From NCBI GenBank assembly GCA_000149225.2, contig CM000689.1, forward strand, positions 620,001 through 684,000: a stretch of DNA of 64,000 nt. Direction: 5' to 3'. Shown here piece by piece: positions 41,140 through 51,516 of this stretch (position 1 is its first letter; each line of letters opens with the position of its first letter). The position numbers and the translations under genes are program-made. A model generated the notes under the pieces. That model did not search any database and was not told the origin of the DNA. It saw nothing but the letters and a program-made list of their open reading frames with translations. Source of the DNA: Lachancea kluyveri NRRL Y-12651. Its lineage: Eukaryota > Ascomycota > Saccharomycetes > Saccharomycetales > Saccharomycetaceae.

Positions 41140-42036
41140 ATGCCCTCTCCATCTCAACGCAAGCAGCTCGATGCCTCGCTGGACAAGCCAATTGACAAGG
41201 ACGCCCCTCCGACCATTTACGGCTCAAAACTGACCCCGGAGCTGGCCACCGCAGCGCTGAACCTGGCCGTCGACTTTGTCAAGCAGCAGCAGGCGCTGGT
41301 CAACAAGCACCTGCTGTGGCACAAAATCACGGTCCTCACCACACTGCTGAGCGCGCTGCTCTACCTGGTCCCCAGCGCCACCGTTCCCCGCGGAACCAGG
41401 ACTGTCGGCGGATGGCTGCTCCAGTTTGCAATGATAAACAAGAAGGAGCTGTTCACTGCGTGCGTCGTCGCAGCCATGGCTGCCTCCATGCTGTTTACGC
41501 TGCTGTCCAAGTTCACAGAGGCCGTGTTCAAGAGTAGGACCGACGAGATCGTCAGGCTGAACGGCGCCAATGTGTTCCATGTCGACCTGACCAAGTTGGC
41601 CACCGAAAAAGTCTCCAAGGGCTCCGAGATTGAAAACACACAGGTTGTTGTTTACAGAGACACGCCCATTGCGCTGGTGTCCGTGGTTGAAAACCAGCAG
41701 CTGTCCTCGAACGAGTCCCTGGTTATGGGCGTTTCCACCATAGGGTGTCGCAGGGTGTACCTCAAGAGCGGGCTGTTGGAGGACCTGCTCGACTGGGCTC
41801 TGGTGCGTACCAAGAACGTGCAACAGCAGGGCAAGCACAAAGCCGGGCAGTCCATGAAGCTTCTGGTTGATGCGTACTCCTTTGACGAGCCTTTGAAGCA
41901 AGCCTTGAAAAAAAAGGGCTTCTCTCTTGTCCAGAGCTACAAGGTTGAGGGGTCGCGGATTCTGGGGGGTTTGTTTGGTGTTCGGAGAGAGTTGTGGGGC
42001 TTGCAGTTCCACTTTGAAACCAAAAAGGAAAAATAG
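41140..42036 (+). CDS. PHO86: PHO86, ER protein for export of the phosphate transporter Pho84
   Basis: 298 residues from the Met at 41140 (MPSPSQRKQLDASLDKPIDK). Two membrane segments lie at about 62-80 and 104-123, after TIYGSKLTPELATAALNLAV. The cytosolic C-terminal half (VVYRDTPIALVSVVE, RRVYLKSGLLEDLLDWALVR, LKQALKKKGFSLVQ) looks like a GNAT-type fold. This layout and wording fit yeast Pho86 (YJL117W), which packages Pho84 into COPII vesicles. Strand and place between RPE1/PET10 and UTH1/ASF1 agree with the YJL track. An upstream open stretch to 40909 is low complexity. Confidence 0.72.
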   Translation: MPSPSQRKQLDASLDKPIDKDAPPTIYGSKLTPELATAALNLAVDFVKQQQALVNKHLLWHKITVLTTLLSALLYLVPSATVPRGTRTVGGWLLQFAMINKKELFTACVVAAMAASMLFTLLSKFTEAVFKSRTDEIVRLNGANVFHVDLTKLATEKVSKGSEIENTQVVVYRDTPIALVSVVENQQLSSNESLVMGVSTIGCRRVYLKSGLLEDLLDWALVRTKNVQQQGKHKAGQSMKLLVDAYSFDEPLKQALKKKGFSLVQSYKVEGSRILGGLFGVRRELWGLQFHFETKKEK

Positions 42037-42247
42037 ACGGGTAGGGGGGCCGTGATGCTACGTTCTTCCCCCTCCCCCTCTTTCTCTTTCTCTTTCTTCG
42101 CCACACTTCACTTCTCGCGCAGTCGCTCGAGCTAGTTTCTTGTATTTACATGTCAATGTACATAAATTTAATGCAAAGTCCTTTAGTTTTCTTGTTGAAC
42201 GGCGCACAAGCCCGTATGCAAGAGCTGCCGTGTCGCCTCTACGCCCA

Positions 42248-43678
42248 TCACCCCAGCAGTCCGACCGTGTTGTGACGCCGTTTCAATGCCCTCTTTCTTA
42301 TCCTCTTGACAACCACCCTGACGTAAACAGATGCAAAATAAAGTATAAACAGGATAAATGCCCACTTGAAGGCCCTTTGGAAAGGCCCAGCTTTGGGCTT
42401 GGATCGGGTACGCGGGCTCAGGTCTCCCACGCTGCCACTCTCCGTTCCCTCGGTGTACTGCTGGTACTTTAGCAGCTTCCACTTTGTAAACTCGTCCTCT
42501 TCCATGGAGACACGCTCGCCAAACTCTCTTGCCAGAAATAGCTGCATTTCCCCGGCACGGCTAAAGCTGTCCCCCTCGTGCACCCCATCGCTCTCTCCAT
42601 CGTGCCCTCCGTTCCTGTCATCCCACTCAAACTCGTACGTGTCCACGCTGAAAATGTCGATGGTCTCGGTCAGCTCGCCGTTGGCTCCTGCGATCCCGAT
42701 GTACCGCTGGCCAGTCTTTTTGTTTTTCGGCAGCATCACTCCCGTCGCCTGCTTGAACAGCTCGAGCCAGTGGCCGTTGCCAGAGTAGTCAATGTCGATC
42801 TTCAAAAAGCCGATGCTCTCCAGGTATATGATCCTCAGCCTAGCCTTTTGGCCCTGTACCACGGACTTTTTCAGCTTGATCTGCGGCGGCGAGCTCAGAA
42901 CGCTGCCCGTGCTGTCGCTCCCGTCGCTCTCGCTGTCGTAGCGGTGCATCTCCGGGTCCTTGTTCAGCAGGATGCTGAGAAACGGGGCCTGCACCACGGT
43001 CTTTCTGGAGTTTCTGAAGGTGTCCACCACAAGTGCCAGTCCGGGCACGTTTCCAGGTAGCCCCATCAGGTCCCTGTTGTCTGCCACCACGCCGCCAGAG
43101 TTTAACATGTACTGCCTCTTTGCATACGACGAATGCAGGTCCTGCGAGATAAACTCCTTCTCGGACGTGATCGCTATGCACATGCCGTCGCCGAGCAGCT
43201 GTTTGTGATGCTGCTGCTTGTCGGGCTCGCTGTAGATGCTGAACGCGACAACAATCTCAAAGTCGTCGATCGTGTTGTCGCCAATCCCATTGGAGAGCAG
43301 GACGCCGTGCTGTCTCGGCTGTCCCCGCGACGTCAACCTGACGTGGCCAAAGTTCCTGATCTGTGCACGGCCACCAACCAGCCAGTATTTGTTGATCTTG
43401 TCTAGAAACGGCGGCGACAGGCTGGCGTCTGCATTGTGGTGTCTTGCGACCTTAAGTACCGGGCCAGCACCGGAAACCTGATGTGGCAGGGTGCGCTGGT
43501 CTTCGGCATACAGCCCCGCACCCCACTGGAACGCCAGAAACACCAAAACAATCAGTAAACCAATGCCGTAGCGCCTCAAACTACTGTGTTGGTCCATCTT
43601 CTGCATGCTGTTTTTGCTTCTTTCCTCCTTCCAGTCTGCTGCAAGCTTTCTTTTTTCTGGAATCACCAGATGACCCAT
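42248..43678 (-). CDS. UIP5: UIP5, L-type lectin-like membrane protein
   Basis: 476 residues from the Met at 43678; Met codons at 43606 and 43597 would give a more classical signal peptide before RYGIGLLIVLVFLAFQWGAG. The lumenal domain has lectin-like features: WLVGGRAQIRNFGHVRLTS, GDGMCIAIT, GLPGNVPGLALVVDTFRN and LRIIYLESIGFLKIDIDY. A membrane segment near the C-terminus (WAFILFILYFASVYVRVVV) is followed by a basic tail. This matches S. cerevisiae Uip5 (YKR044W), a nuclear-envelope/ER protein interacting with Ulp1. It is divergent from SHB17 across 160 bp carrying 31 T (43707-43737). Confidence 0.85.
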   Translation of the reverse strand: MGHLVIPEKRKLAADWKEERSKNSMQKMDQHSSLRRYGIGLLIVLVFLAFQWGAGLYAEDQRTLPHQVSGAGPVLKVARHHNADASLSPPFLDKINKYWLVGGRAQIRNFGHVRLTSRGQPRQHGVLLSNGIGDNTIDDFEIVVAFSIYSEPDKQQHHKQLLGDGMCIAITSEKEFISQDLHSSYAKRQYMLNSGGVVADNRDLMGLPGNVPGLALVVDTFRNSRKTVVQAPFLSILLNKDPEMHRYDSESDGSDSTGSVLSSPPQIKLKKSVVQGQKARLRIIYLESIGFLKIDIDYSGNGHWLELFKQATGVMLPKNKKTGQRYIGIAGANGELTETIDIFSVDTYEFEWDDRNGGHDGESDGVHEGDSFSRAGEMQLFLAREFGERVSMEEDEFTKWKLLKYQQYTEGTESGSVGDLSPRTRSKPKAGPFQRAFKWAFILFILYFASVYVRVVVKRIRKRALKRRHNTVGLLG

Positions 43679-43702
43679 GCTGAGAAAGTTGTGATGTAGC
43701 CC

Positions 43703-43706
<4 letters not shown>

Positions 43707-43737
<31 letters not shown>
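43707..43737. repeat. poly(T) run, 31 bp, in the UIP5/SHB17 promoter
   Basis: Uninterrupted T tract between divergent starts, a typical nucleosome-excluding poly(dA:dT) element but unusually long. Confidence 0.95.
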
Positions 43738-43838
43738 CCCTCTTTCTCACTCTCCTTTCCGGTCTTATCCTTTTTACAACGTCTCGAGCCTTGAACAAGC
43801 ACACTCTACAACTCAGTACACACCTCTCCTGAAACACA

Positions 43839-44651
43839 ATGGCCAAGTCCCCTACCCCCAGGTGCATCATCGTCCGCCATGGACAAACCGAATGGTCCAA
43901 GTCCGGCCAGTACACCGGCCTGACCGACCTGCCCTTGACCGAGTACGGTGTCGGCCAAATGAGAAGAACCGGCGAGTGCGTCTTCCGCAACAAGTTTATC
44001 AACCCCAACCACATAACCTACATCTTCACCTCGCCAAGAAGAAGGGCCAGGGAGACGGTGGGCCTCGTGCTGGAGTCCCTGAGCCAGGAACAGAGGGACC
44101 GCATCAGAATCGTTGTCGACGAGGATCTTAGAGAGTGGGAATACGGTGACTACGAGGGTCTGCTAACCCACGAGATTGTCGAGCTGAGAAAATCCAGAGG
44201 TTTGGACCAGGAGAGACCCTGGAACATCTGGAGAGACGGGTGCGAGAATGGTGAAACCACACAGCAGGTTGGGCTGAGGTTGTCGCGCGTCATCGCGCGT
44301 ATCCAGGGTCTGCACAGAAAGCACCAGGCCGAAAACATCCCATCGGACATCATGGTCTTTGCCCACGGCCACGCTCTGCGTTATTTCGCGGCGCTGTGGT
44401 TCAAGCTAGGTGTCGAGGGCGAATGCGAACCTGCTGAGCCCCAGCCGGCCACGTACCAGGACGCCACCGTCCCATTCGTTCCGTTGACCACGTTCAGACA
44501 CCTGGTTGACAATCCAAACTTTTTGTTGGACGCCGGTGGTATAGGTGTGCTGTCATACGCACACCACAACATCGACGAGCCTGCGCTTGCCCTGGCTGGC
44601 TCGTTTGTGCCTCCGCCAGAAGAGGAGTCGCAGCACGCTGACGTTTTGTGA
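43839..44651 (+). CDS. SHB17: SHB17, sedoheptulose-1,7-bisphosphatase
   Basis: 270-residue histidine-phosphatase superfamily enzyme of riboneogenesis, making sedoheptulose-7-P for ribose synthesis. The active-site motif IVRHGQTEW (His14) is present, with TSPRRRARET, the acid motif LREWEYGDYEG and the second histidine in VFAHGHALRYF. Length equals the yeast enzyme (271). It matches YKR043C in place and strand relative to UIP5. Confidence 0.95.
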   Translation: MAKSPTPRCIIVRHGQTEWSKSGQYTGLTDLPLTEYGVGQMRRTGECVFRNKFINPNHITYIFTSPRRRARETVGLVLESLSQEQRDRIRIVVDEDLREWEYGDYEGLLTHEIVELRKSRGLDQERPWNIWRDGCENGETTQQVGLRLSRVIARIQGLHRKHQAENIPSDIMVFAHGHALRYFAALWFKLGVEGECEPAEPQPATYQDATVPFVPLTTFRHLVDNPNFLLDAGGIGVLSYAHHNIDEPALALAGSFVPPPEEESQHADVL

Positions 44652-44913
44652 GAAACACGCGTGCTCCTTCTGTACGTTTCTCTCTGTATGTATACATGTA
44701 ACTTTATGTACGTGTACGCTTGTCTGTCTGTCCGGCGCACGTTATAGAATGATAAAGCACCACTGGAAAGTACGCAAACATGCGAGCAAGCTGCCGTTTG
44801 TTGATGGCACAGCGTCGCCGTCGTCGCCGTCGCCGTCGCCGTTGCCGCTAAGTGCGAAATTCACCCGAGCGAACTTGAACCTCCAACAAGCGAAAACGAA
44901 ACAGACCATAACA

Positions 44914-45936
44914 ATGACAAACATCAACGACCTCCCTGCCGAGATCAAGCTGCGCATACTGTCCGAGTGCCCAATAGCGCGAACGCTGAGCAGGAGCTGG
45001 TACTCGCTACACAACCTGCTCTACAGAGACAACTGTCTGCGATTGAAGGATGAGGACTATTGGCTGCAGCTGAAACCACATGCCTGCGACTATATTCGCA
45101 GTCTCGACGGCTCCCGAGGCGCTGCCAGAAGAATCAACCTCTCCGAGTTCCCCGTAGACGGCCAGGAACTGGACAGAACCGAGTTTCTGTCCGACTCGTG
45201 GTACATTCTGTACAACGTTTTGTTTCTCACGCCAAAGTTCTTTGGAGCAGACCCTGCTGCGCCGGCGAGCGAGATTTCATCTTCAGCGGACCCACAGGGC
45301 GGATACGAAGGCGACGTTGAGCTGCTGTCCGGCGTGAAGTACCACTGCAACCTGTGGCTGAGGGTGCAGAGCTGCGAGGCAAAGGTGAAGAACTTTGCGG
45401 TTGCCATCTGTGGTGCCGAGCCCGCAAGCGAGTGGGAGCCCCACGATGTTTTTCTGAACCACTACTTCCCCCCTCACGTCGACGACTGGGTCAAAGAACA
45501 GGGCACATACTGCTTCAACCTGGGCAAGCTCGTGGTACCTGCCTATTCCGGCGAGCAAACGCTGAAAAAGCTGCGTGTCATGGTGAGGGGCGATCAAGAG
45601 CAAACCAGTTTGGGGCACGTCGGCGTTCTGGGCGTTGATTTTGTGCCCTACTCGAGGAAAAACTCGTGGCTGCTCTTTTATGCAGAGCAGGATGCCGCCG
45701 CAATGGTCTTCAACCCTTTTGAGGTTCAGCTTGCAAGGGCGGCGGGAAACCAGACATCTGATAACGTTCCACAGCAGGGGAGCACGCCCGCTGCGCTAGA
45801 GCACCACGTATCCACGTTTTATTCTCCGGCAAGCGAGCCCACAAGGCACTTCACCTTCAAGTATCCACACACCCAGTCCACCGCAAGCGGAGAGCAGGCA
45901 CCTCCAGACTGGAGGTATCCCTACCTGGTTGGGTAG
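44914..45936 (+). CDS. F-box-like protein of unknown target
   Basis: 340 residues. The N-terminus NINDLPAEIKLRILSECPIA followed by LSRSWYSLHNLLYRDNCLR looks like an F-box, which in other proteins binds Skp1 in SCF ubiquitin ligases. The remainder has no motif I can name: a beta-rich-looking region with YHCNLWLRVQSC, HDVFLNHYFPPHVDDWV and LLFYAEQDAAAMV, possibly a substrate-binding domain. I do not recognise an S. cerevisiae counterpart. The Met at 44914 starts the F-box; another in-frame Met at 44749 would add a Ser/Pro-rich segment. Confidence 0.6.
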   Translation: MTNINDLPAEIKLRILSECPIARTLSRSWYSLHNLLYRDNCLRLKDEDYWLQLKPHACDYIRSLDGSRGAARRINLSEFPVDGQELDRTEFLSDSWYILYNVLFLTPKFFGADPAAPASEISSSADPQGGYEGDVELLSGVKYHCNLWLRVQSCEAKVKNFAVAICGAEPASEWEPHDVFLNHYFPPHVDDWVKEQGTYCFNLGKLVVPAYSGEQTLKKLRVMVRGDQEQTSLGHVGVLGVDFVPYSRKNSWLLFYAEQDAAAMVFNPFEVQLARAAGNQTSDNVPQQGSTPAALEHHVSTFYSPASEPTRHFTFKYPHTQSTASGEQAPPDWRYPYLVG

Positions 45937-46868
45937 CGGCGAGGCTCGCACCTCACTCTGCACCATTCTAGTGCGCAGGCACGCCCATAACCTTCTTGCG
46001 ATCCCATTATGCGGATACGTGTTAAAAGTTTGTTTTTTTTTCAATTATTTATTGCATTATAATTCTATAGCACTCAAGCCTGTGTCCTTCCAAAACCCGA
46101 GGTCACGCAGCCTGTACATCCTTCATGACCAGGTATGGCCAGCCGCCCACCTTTTCTGAGGTTCGCGCTGAAAACAAACAAGACGAAACAAAACAAACCC
46201 TCAACAATGACGTGCACACACGGAAAACAAAAAACAAAACAGAAAAGGGCTTTGAAATATAGTTCGACCTTAGAATAAAAAGCTACCTAGAAATAGTTGT
46301 AAAATATAATAGAAAAAAAAAAGAAAAAAGAATAAACTATTAAGCAAGAATAAATGAACAAACGAACGAACAAACGAACGAAACTGTATACCAGAGAGAA
46401 TCTTGTAAAAACCTGGCAATCTCTCAAGACTCTTGGAGCTCAGTGGTTCAAAAGAGAAAAGAAGAGAAAAGAAAAGAAAAGAAAAGAGAAAGAAAGACCC
46501 GTGGCTAAAAAGAGCAACTGGGCTCGGAAAATATTCTCCTCAAAAATTTCTCTGGTAAACTAAAACAAGAGGGGGCCCCCCGCCGATAGTGGTAACATCT
46601 ACTACTTGTGACAAGGCAAACAGTAAGGAACGCGGCTGACGAAACACGAAAAATAAAAAGCGAATGAAAGATTCCTCAAAATGTAGCAAAAGCAAACAGC
46701 GACGTAAGAGAGACGCAAGGAAGAAAATGGAAAAAAAATGGAAAAAAGATGGAAATGGAAATGGAAAGAAAGGGAAAAAATGTAAAAGGCTTTTGGCTGC
46801 TGAACACTATGCGCTATGCACTGTGCGTTTCAGAAGCAAGCTGGAGGAGGGTATCCTGGTCGGTGCGC
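45937..46868. other. long A-rich convergent spacer
   Basis: 932 bp between two 3' ends, which is long for this genome. It is AT-rich at 46025-46350 and A-rich with AAAAG/AAAGA repeats to 46780, with a CGAA-type repeat at 46357-46382. No protein gene, tRNA or centromere element (no CDEIII-like TTCCGAA) seen. A small non-coding RNA cannot be excluded. Confidence 0.6.
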
Positions 46869-48017
46869 TTAGTAGAAGACAAAGTTGGCAACACCGGAAG
46901 TGAGACTCAAGGTACAACCATCGGTACCGTCACCGGTGTAGACACCGTTTTCGTAATGACAGCTTCCAACAGTGGAGGAACCATCGGTACCTTGGATCTT
47001 GATGTTAAAGTTTGGAGTATCCTTGTTGTTTGGGTTTGGGATTAGAGACAAGTAGGTGATACCGTTGGTGTGGCCGGCACCTAGGACCAATGGGGCCCAG
47101 TTACCAACACCAGAGCCGTCGGTACCCCAGATACAGCCGTCTTCGACAGAGACACCGGCATTGTTGACGTAGTACTGGGTGGAGGTCTTCTTACCCTGCC
47201 ACTGGAAGTAGCTGTCGGAGTTGACAACAGATACTGGCTTGGAGCAGCCGGCTTCGACTACTGTTGGGACAACCATGTTTTCAGAACCAGGGTAGTCGGT
47301 TCTGCACATGGCGATGACCTTGTCCTTCTTGTTGACGGCGTAGGCGGACTTGTTGTCCCACTCACATAGAGTCTTGGAGTCGGTGTTGGAGCGGTACAAG
47401 TAGCCGTCCTTACAGTACAAACCACCGACAGATCTGCCATCGGAAGGCTGTTCGGATGGCCATTGGGTCTTGGACATACCGGCCTGGCAGGCATAGGAGC
47501 AGTAGTGGCCGTCCTCGCAAGAGGTTGAGGTGGAGCCGTCCATGCTCATGATGGAGGCCCAGCCACCTAGACCTAACCAGTCCAAGGAGACAACACCTTG
47601 GCCGGATGGGAAGTCGGAACATTTGACAGTGCCGTCTTTGAACTCTTTAGTTGGGTCAGCAAAGTCGGCCAAATCACCGTGGACACCACCGCTGGAGGAA
47701 CCGGAGCTGGAGCTGGAATCAGAGCTGGAATCAGAGCTGGAATCAGAGCTGGAATCAGAGCTGGGGCTGGAGGCTGCAGCGCTGGACAGAGTGGTGGTAG
47801 CGGCGACAGAGGTGGTTTGCTGGCCCTGGGCAGCACTGGTGGCAACTGCTGCGGTGGGTTGCTGGGCTTGGGCGGTACTGGCGGCGCCGATAATGTTGCC
47901 GTTCGCGTCAACAACTTGGGTGACAGTGACAACTTCACGACGCTGGTGGTTGTGGTGCTCGTGAAGGGCGGGAGCGGCCAAGGCGGCAGAGGCTAATAAA
48001 ACGATGGAATACTTCAT
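46869..48017 (-). CDS. UTH1: SUN-family cell-wall protein (UTH1/NCA3 type)
   Basis: 382-residue secreted glucan-modifying family protein. The start (48017, [17 protein letters not shown]) gives a signal peptide, and an Arg-Arg just after (HNHQRREVV) is a likely Kex2 site. A Thr/Ser/Gln-rich linker includes a perfect SSSD repeat encoded by tandem 12-bp units (47716-47763). The C-terminal SUN domain has [39 protein letters not shown], the Cys-rich [17 protein letters not shown] and YGC-type cysteines near the end. In gene order it stands for both S. cerevisiae UTH1 (YKR042W, next to SHB17) and NCA3 (YJL116C, next to ASF1), as expected for the unduplicated ancestor of that pair. Confidence 0.93.
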   Translation of the reverse strand: MKYSIVLLASAALAAPALHEHHNHQRREVVTVTQVVDANGNIIGAASTAQAQQPTAAVATSAAQGQQTTSVAATTTLSSAAASSPSSDSSSDSSSDSSSDSSSSSGSSSGGVHGDLADFADPTKEFKDGTVKCSDFPSGQGVVSLDWLGLGGWASIMSMDGSTSTSCEDGHYCSYACQAGMSKTQWPSEQPSDGRSVGGLYCKDGYLYRSNTDSKTLCEWDNKSAYAVNKKDKVIAMCRTDYPGSENMVVPTVVEAGCSKPVSVVNSDSYFQWQGKKTSTQYYVNNAGVSVEDGCIWGTDGSGVGNWAPLVLGAGHTNGITYLSLIPNPNNKDTPNFNIKIQGTDGSSTVGSCHYENGVYTGDGTDGCTLSLTSGVANFVFY

Positions 48018-49132
48018 TGCTGACAAAAAGGAATGACTGTAGCTTGTGGTAAGGAAAGACTAGTAGTTGGAGTGCAGTATTCTGTTCGGTTTCTGTAACT
48101 TGTTTGGGGGGAAGTCAACAGATCGAGATCTCAGTTTGCTTAAATAGGAGATCCCGAACAACACCGAAAAAGAAACAATCCGAACGAGAAACTGAAAATT
48201 TTTTTCCCTTTTCGAGACAAACCCAATAGTTACGGTCGCTGCCGCGGGGCCTTCTGGGAAGCCGTTTTCGGTATTGTTAGTGGGTGCATGCGGAGTGTGT
48301 GTGGTGAGTGGGTGGGTGCTCGTCATTGTGGAGCGAGGGCTGCGAGACATGTGATGTGTGATGTGTTTCGTGCGTTGCGAGAGTTTCCCGTCGCCACAGG
48401 AACCTTGCCGCCCGAGGTCTGGCCTTGTCATCCGAGGTCTGGCCTCTCTGCGCGAGGTCTGGACCGGCTGCTGGCGGTACCAGGAACGAAGGCCGTCGTC
48501 GCGGACGACGCAGGAGGAGAGACCTCGGCGGTACGCCGCGCAACAGGAGTGCCAGGCCCCAAGAGGATACCGCAAGATGATTGTCTGCGTAGCTTGAAAA
48601 CGAGTTTCTGCGAGGAGAAGAGGGGGGAAGACCAGGGGAAGATCAGGGGAAGAGACGAGGACCTTATCCAGCAATAGGCTTGCTGCTGCTGCTGCCGCTG
48701 CTGCTGCTGCTGCTGCTGATACTCAAATCACAATTCGAAGTCACCATTGTTTATGTTTTGGCACAGATAGTACGCATTCAACTTCCTGGCTCATGTTTTG
48801 TTCTCAAATCTTGTATACACCACAGAATATAAATAAAGAAAAAGAAAAAGAAAAAGAAAAAAAGAGCATCCAAGAGCACAACCCTCGAGCTCTGCAAAAC
48901 ACACCGACACAGATTGCCAAACAGCTCCAAAGAGCACGAGCAAAGTGGCCTTCCCGTGCATGTCGTTTCTCTCTTGCCATTCACGCTATGTACGGCGGCA
49001 CGTGACCGTTGTCGTGGTCGCTGCTGCTCCGGCTTGTCCGCGGGAGGTCCTACAACGTGCTTTTTCCACTGCCAAACTCATGCAAAGAGCGCCTGGGTGT
49101 CCTTCAGAAACAGGACAACAAAAGAAGAGCAA
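48018..49132. other. divergent UTH1 / NIPA-like promoter region
   Basis: 1.1 kb. It contains three CGAGGTCTGG copies spaced exactly 20 bp apart, a CTG/GCT triplet run (48681-48718) and AAAAAG repeats (48838-48866). A 204-codon minus-strand frame here has no protein-like character. Confidence 0.7.
48413..48462. repeat. three CGAGGTCTGG copies at 20-bp spacing
   Basis: Copies start at 48413, 48433 and 48453 and lie between the divergent UTH1 and NIPA-like genes. It may be a decayed 20-bp tandem repeat or a cluster of binding sites. Confidence 0.85.
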
Positions 49133-50368
49133 ATGACTGGCACTGCTACTATCATCGCAGTGGGGTGTGCAGTAGGCGTGCTGTCCTCGGCCATACAGTC
49201 TGTCGGACTCACGCTGCAGAGAAAGGCCAGCTGCTCGTGCAAAGCCGAGCTCTACAGAAACACCACCTGGCAGATGGGCCTGTCGCTCTTTCTGCTGTCA
49301 AACATCATCGGGAGCACAGTGCAGATCGCCACGCTCCCCCTCTTCATCCTGGCGCCGCTGCAGAGCTGTGGCCTGCTCTTCAACTCGCTCTGCGCCCATT
49401 ACATTCTCAAGGAGCGCAGCTCGTGGAGAACGGTTGTGGCCACGCTGCTGATACTTGCAGGCGGCACGGTTATCGGCCTGGTGGGCGTCTCAACAAGCGG
49501 CACCAACGACATCACGCACTCGCTGCACGAGCTGCTAGTCTACGCGACCCAGGGTCTCTTTGTGCGCTGGTTTGTCGCCACAAACCTCTGCGTGCTGCTG
49601 CTGCTGCTGCTCGTCTGTTCGCCGTACGTACTGTCCCTGTCGCTGTTCCATGTCGGCGTGGTGCATGGTGTTGCAAGTGGCATATGGTCTGCGCATGCGC
49701 TGCTGCTGGCCAAATCAATCTCGGACGTTGTCACACACACGCTACTGCACAGCAACAAGGGCGACCTCACGAGCGCCGCGTTCCTGGTGCTTGTCGCATC
49801 GTTTGTCTCGCTCTCGCTGACACAGCTGTACCTGTTGAACAGGGCGTTGCGCCACGTCACGACCTCGATCCTGTACCCGCTGGTGTTTTGCGTGTACAAC
49901 CTCATCACGATCTTCAACGGCGTCCTGTTCTTCCGCGGCGAGAACAGCGTCGTGCGCACGATGCAGGGCATAGTGCCTGGGGTTGCCAGCCTGATTGGCG
50001 GGGTTGTGGTGCTGTCGTATGACCAGTACGTCACAACCACGCTCACGCCGGCGGTGTCTAGCGAGGTGGCAGAGGGCACAACGGACCTGCACCGTCGAAG
50101 CGTGCTGTCGTACACGAGTCTGCGACCAAACTCGATGGACGGCAGCACCATTCTCAGACTGGGCTCGGCAGACTCCTGCGCCAAGCAGCGGGCCGAGGAG
50201 GAGCCAGGGTCTCCCGACGACCAGCTAACCTATGTATCGCTGATGAACAGCATTGCGCCAAACAAGGGCAACTACGGCAGCGTCACTGGTCAGCACAGGA
50301 AAGACAACGGTCACGGAAAGAGGGTGCTGTCTTATGAGCAAGAGGAGCTGCTGAACCAGATCACGTAA
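49133..50368 (+). CDS. NIPA-like multispanning membrane protein
   Basis: 411 residues with about nine membrane segments in the first 310 and a soluble C-terminal tail. It opens with GCAVGVLSSAIQSVGLTLQRK and continues with LPLFILAPLQSCGLLFNSL, typical of the NIPA/DMT group (drug/metabolite transporter fold; animal members move Mg2+). The substrate cannot be assigned. The start at 49133 is placed before the first membrane segment; the frame is open upstream to 48914 without membrane features. I do not recognise an S. cerevisiae counterpart between the UTH1/NCA3 and ASF1 loci. Confidence 0.75.
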   Translation: MTGTATIIAVGCAVGVLSSAIQSVGLTLQRKASCSCKAELYRNTTWQMGLSLFLLSNIIGSTVQIATLPLFILAPLQSCGLLFNSLCAHYILKERSSWRTVVATLLILAGGTVIGLVGVSTSGTNDITHSLHELLVYATQGLFVRWFVATNLCVLLLLLLVCSPYVLSLSLFHVGVVHGVASGIWSAHALLLAKSISDVVTHTLLHSNKGDLTSAAFLVLVASFVSLSLTQLYLLNRALRHVTTSILYPLVFCVYNLITIFNGVLFFRGENSVVRTMQGIVPGVASLIGGVVVLSYDQYVTTTLTPAVSSEVAEGTTDLHRRSVLSYTSLRPNSMDGSTILRLGSADSCAKQRAEEEPGSPDDQLTYVSLMNSIAPNKGNYGSVTGQHRKDNGHGKRVLSYEQEELLNQIT

Positions 50369-50798
50369 TCCGGGACTACATGCATGCATGCGGCAATGTA
50401 AGGAGTCTGGAGGGTGAGTGCAAGCTTCGGACAGGGAGATAGAGACATGAGTAGCTGTGTAGTTAACATATCGTCAAACATTTCAACTAGTATTAATAAT
50501 CACCACATACGGGGAGGTATGGCCATGTCGCGCGACGCGTCGTTTGCTCTTTTTTTTTTTCCTCTTCTCTTCTCTCCCCTACTGCTCAGCCATAACCTCT
50601 GTTTAGGCGTGTTTTTAGCAGAAAAAACCATTGGGTATAACCACAGTCGTTTTTATTTTTTCTTTTTTTTTTTTTTTTTTTTTATTTTTTTTATTTTTCT
50701 TGTTTTTTAGTAAAGCTTCAGTTGTGTTTCCAGTCGCCAGACTTTCCAATCTTTCATTTGCATACCAACACAAGTACCCTTGCAACAAAACAAGCGCA
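50369..50798. other. ASF1 upstream region
   Basis: 430 bp with an ACGCGT box (50535-50540), 9-10 bp T/CT tracts and a long T-rich segment (50650-50710). Confidence 0.7.
50535..50540 (+). promoter_or_regulatory. MCB element (ACGCGT) upstream of ASF1
   Basis: ACGCGT, the MBF-bound box of G1/S genes, 259 bp before the ASF1 start. S. cerevisiae ASF1 is expressed around S phase, so the site is plausible; a single hexamer is weak evidence. Confidence 0.4.
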
Positions 50799-51481
50799 AT
50801 GTCGATCGTATCACTTCTCGGTATAAACGTGCTCAACAACCCTGCAAAGTTCACAGACCCTTATGAGTTCGAAATCACATTCGAATGTCTGGAGCCTTTA
50901 AAACACGATTTGGAGTGGAAGCTAACCTACGTCGGCTCGTCGCGTTCCTTGGAACACGACCAGGAACTGGATTCGATCCTCGTGGGCCCTGTGCCGGTCG
51001 GCGTGAACAAGTTTCTATTCGCTGCAGACCCGCCTTCTCCTGAGCTGATCCCGGCAAGCGAGCTGGTCAGCGTTACAGTGATATTGCTAAGCTGCTCGTA
51101 CGATGGAAGAGAGTTTGTGCGCGTGGGATACTATGTTAATAACGAGTACGACAATGAGGAGATGAGAGAAAATCCCCCGGCAAAGGTCCAGGTGGATCAT
51201 GTGGTGAGAAACGTCTTGGCAGAGAAGCCCAGGGTGACCAGGTTCAACATTGTGTGGGATAATGAGCAAGAGGAGCAGTACCCTCCAGAACAGCCGGACG
51301 TTGAGGGGGAAGAAGCAGCAGATGAGGACGAAGAAGAAGAGGAAGACGAAGAGGAAGAGGAAGACGAAGAAGAGGAAGAGGTGGAGGAGGAAGAGGCGGA
51401 AGAAGCACAAGAAGTGGGAGAGGCCGAGGAAGAAGATGGTGAGGAGAATGGAGATGAGGCTGAAGAAGCAGAGGAAGAAGC

Positions 51482-51516
<35 letters not shown>

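Noticed and set aside
45937-46868. AT-rich convergent spacer as centromere or replication-origin candidate
   Set aside because: No centromere elements seen; an origin cannot be judged by eye from A-rich sequence, so none is claimed.
48060-48674. 204-codon minus-strand frame between UTH1 and the NIPA-like gene
   Set aside because: No recognisable domain; it spans the divergent promoter and a 20-bp phased repeat; composition is not like neighbouring genes.
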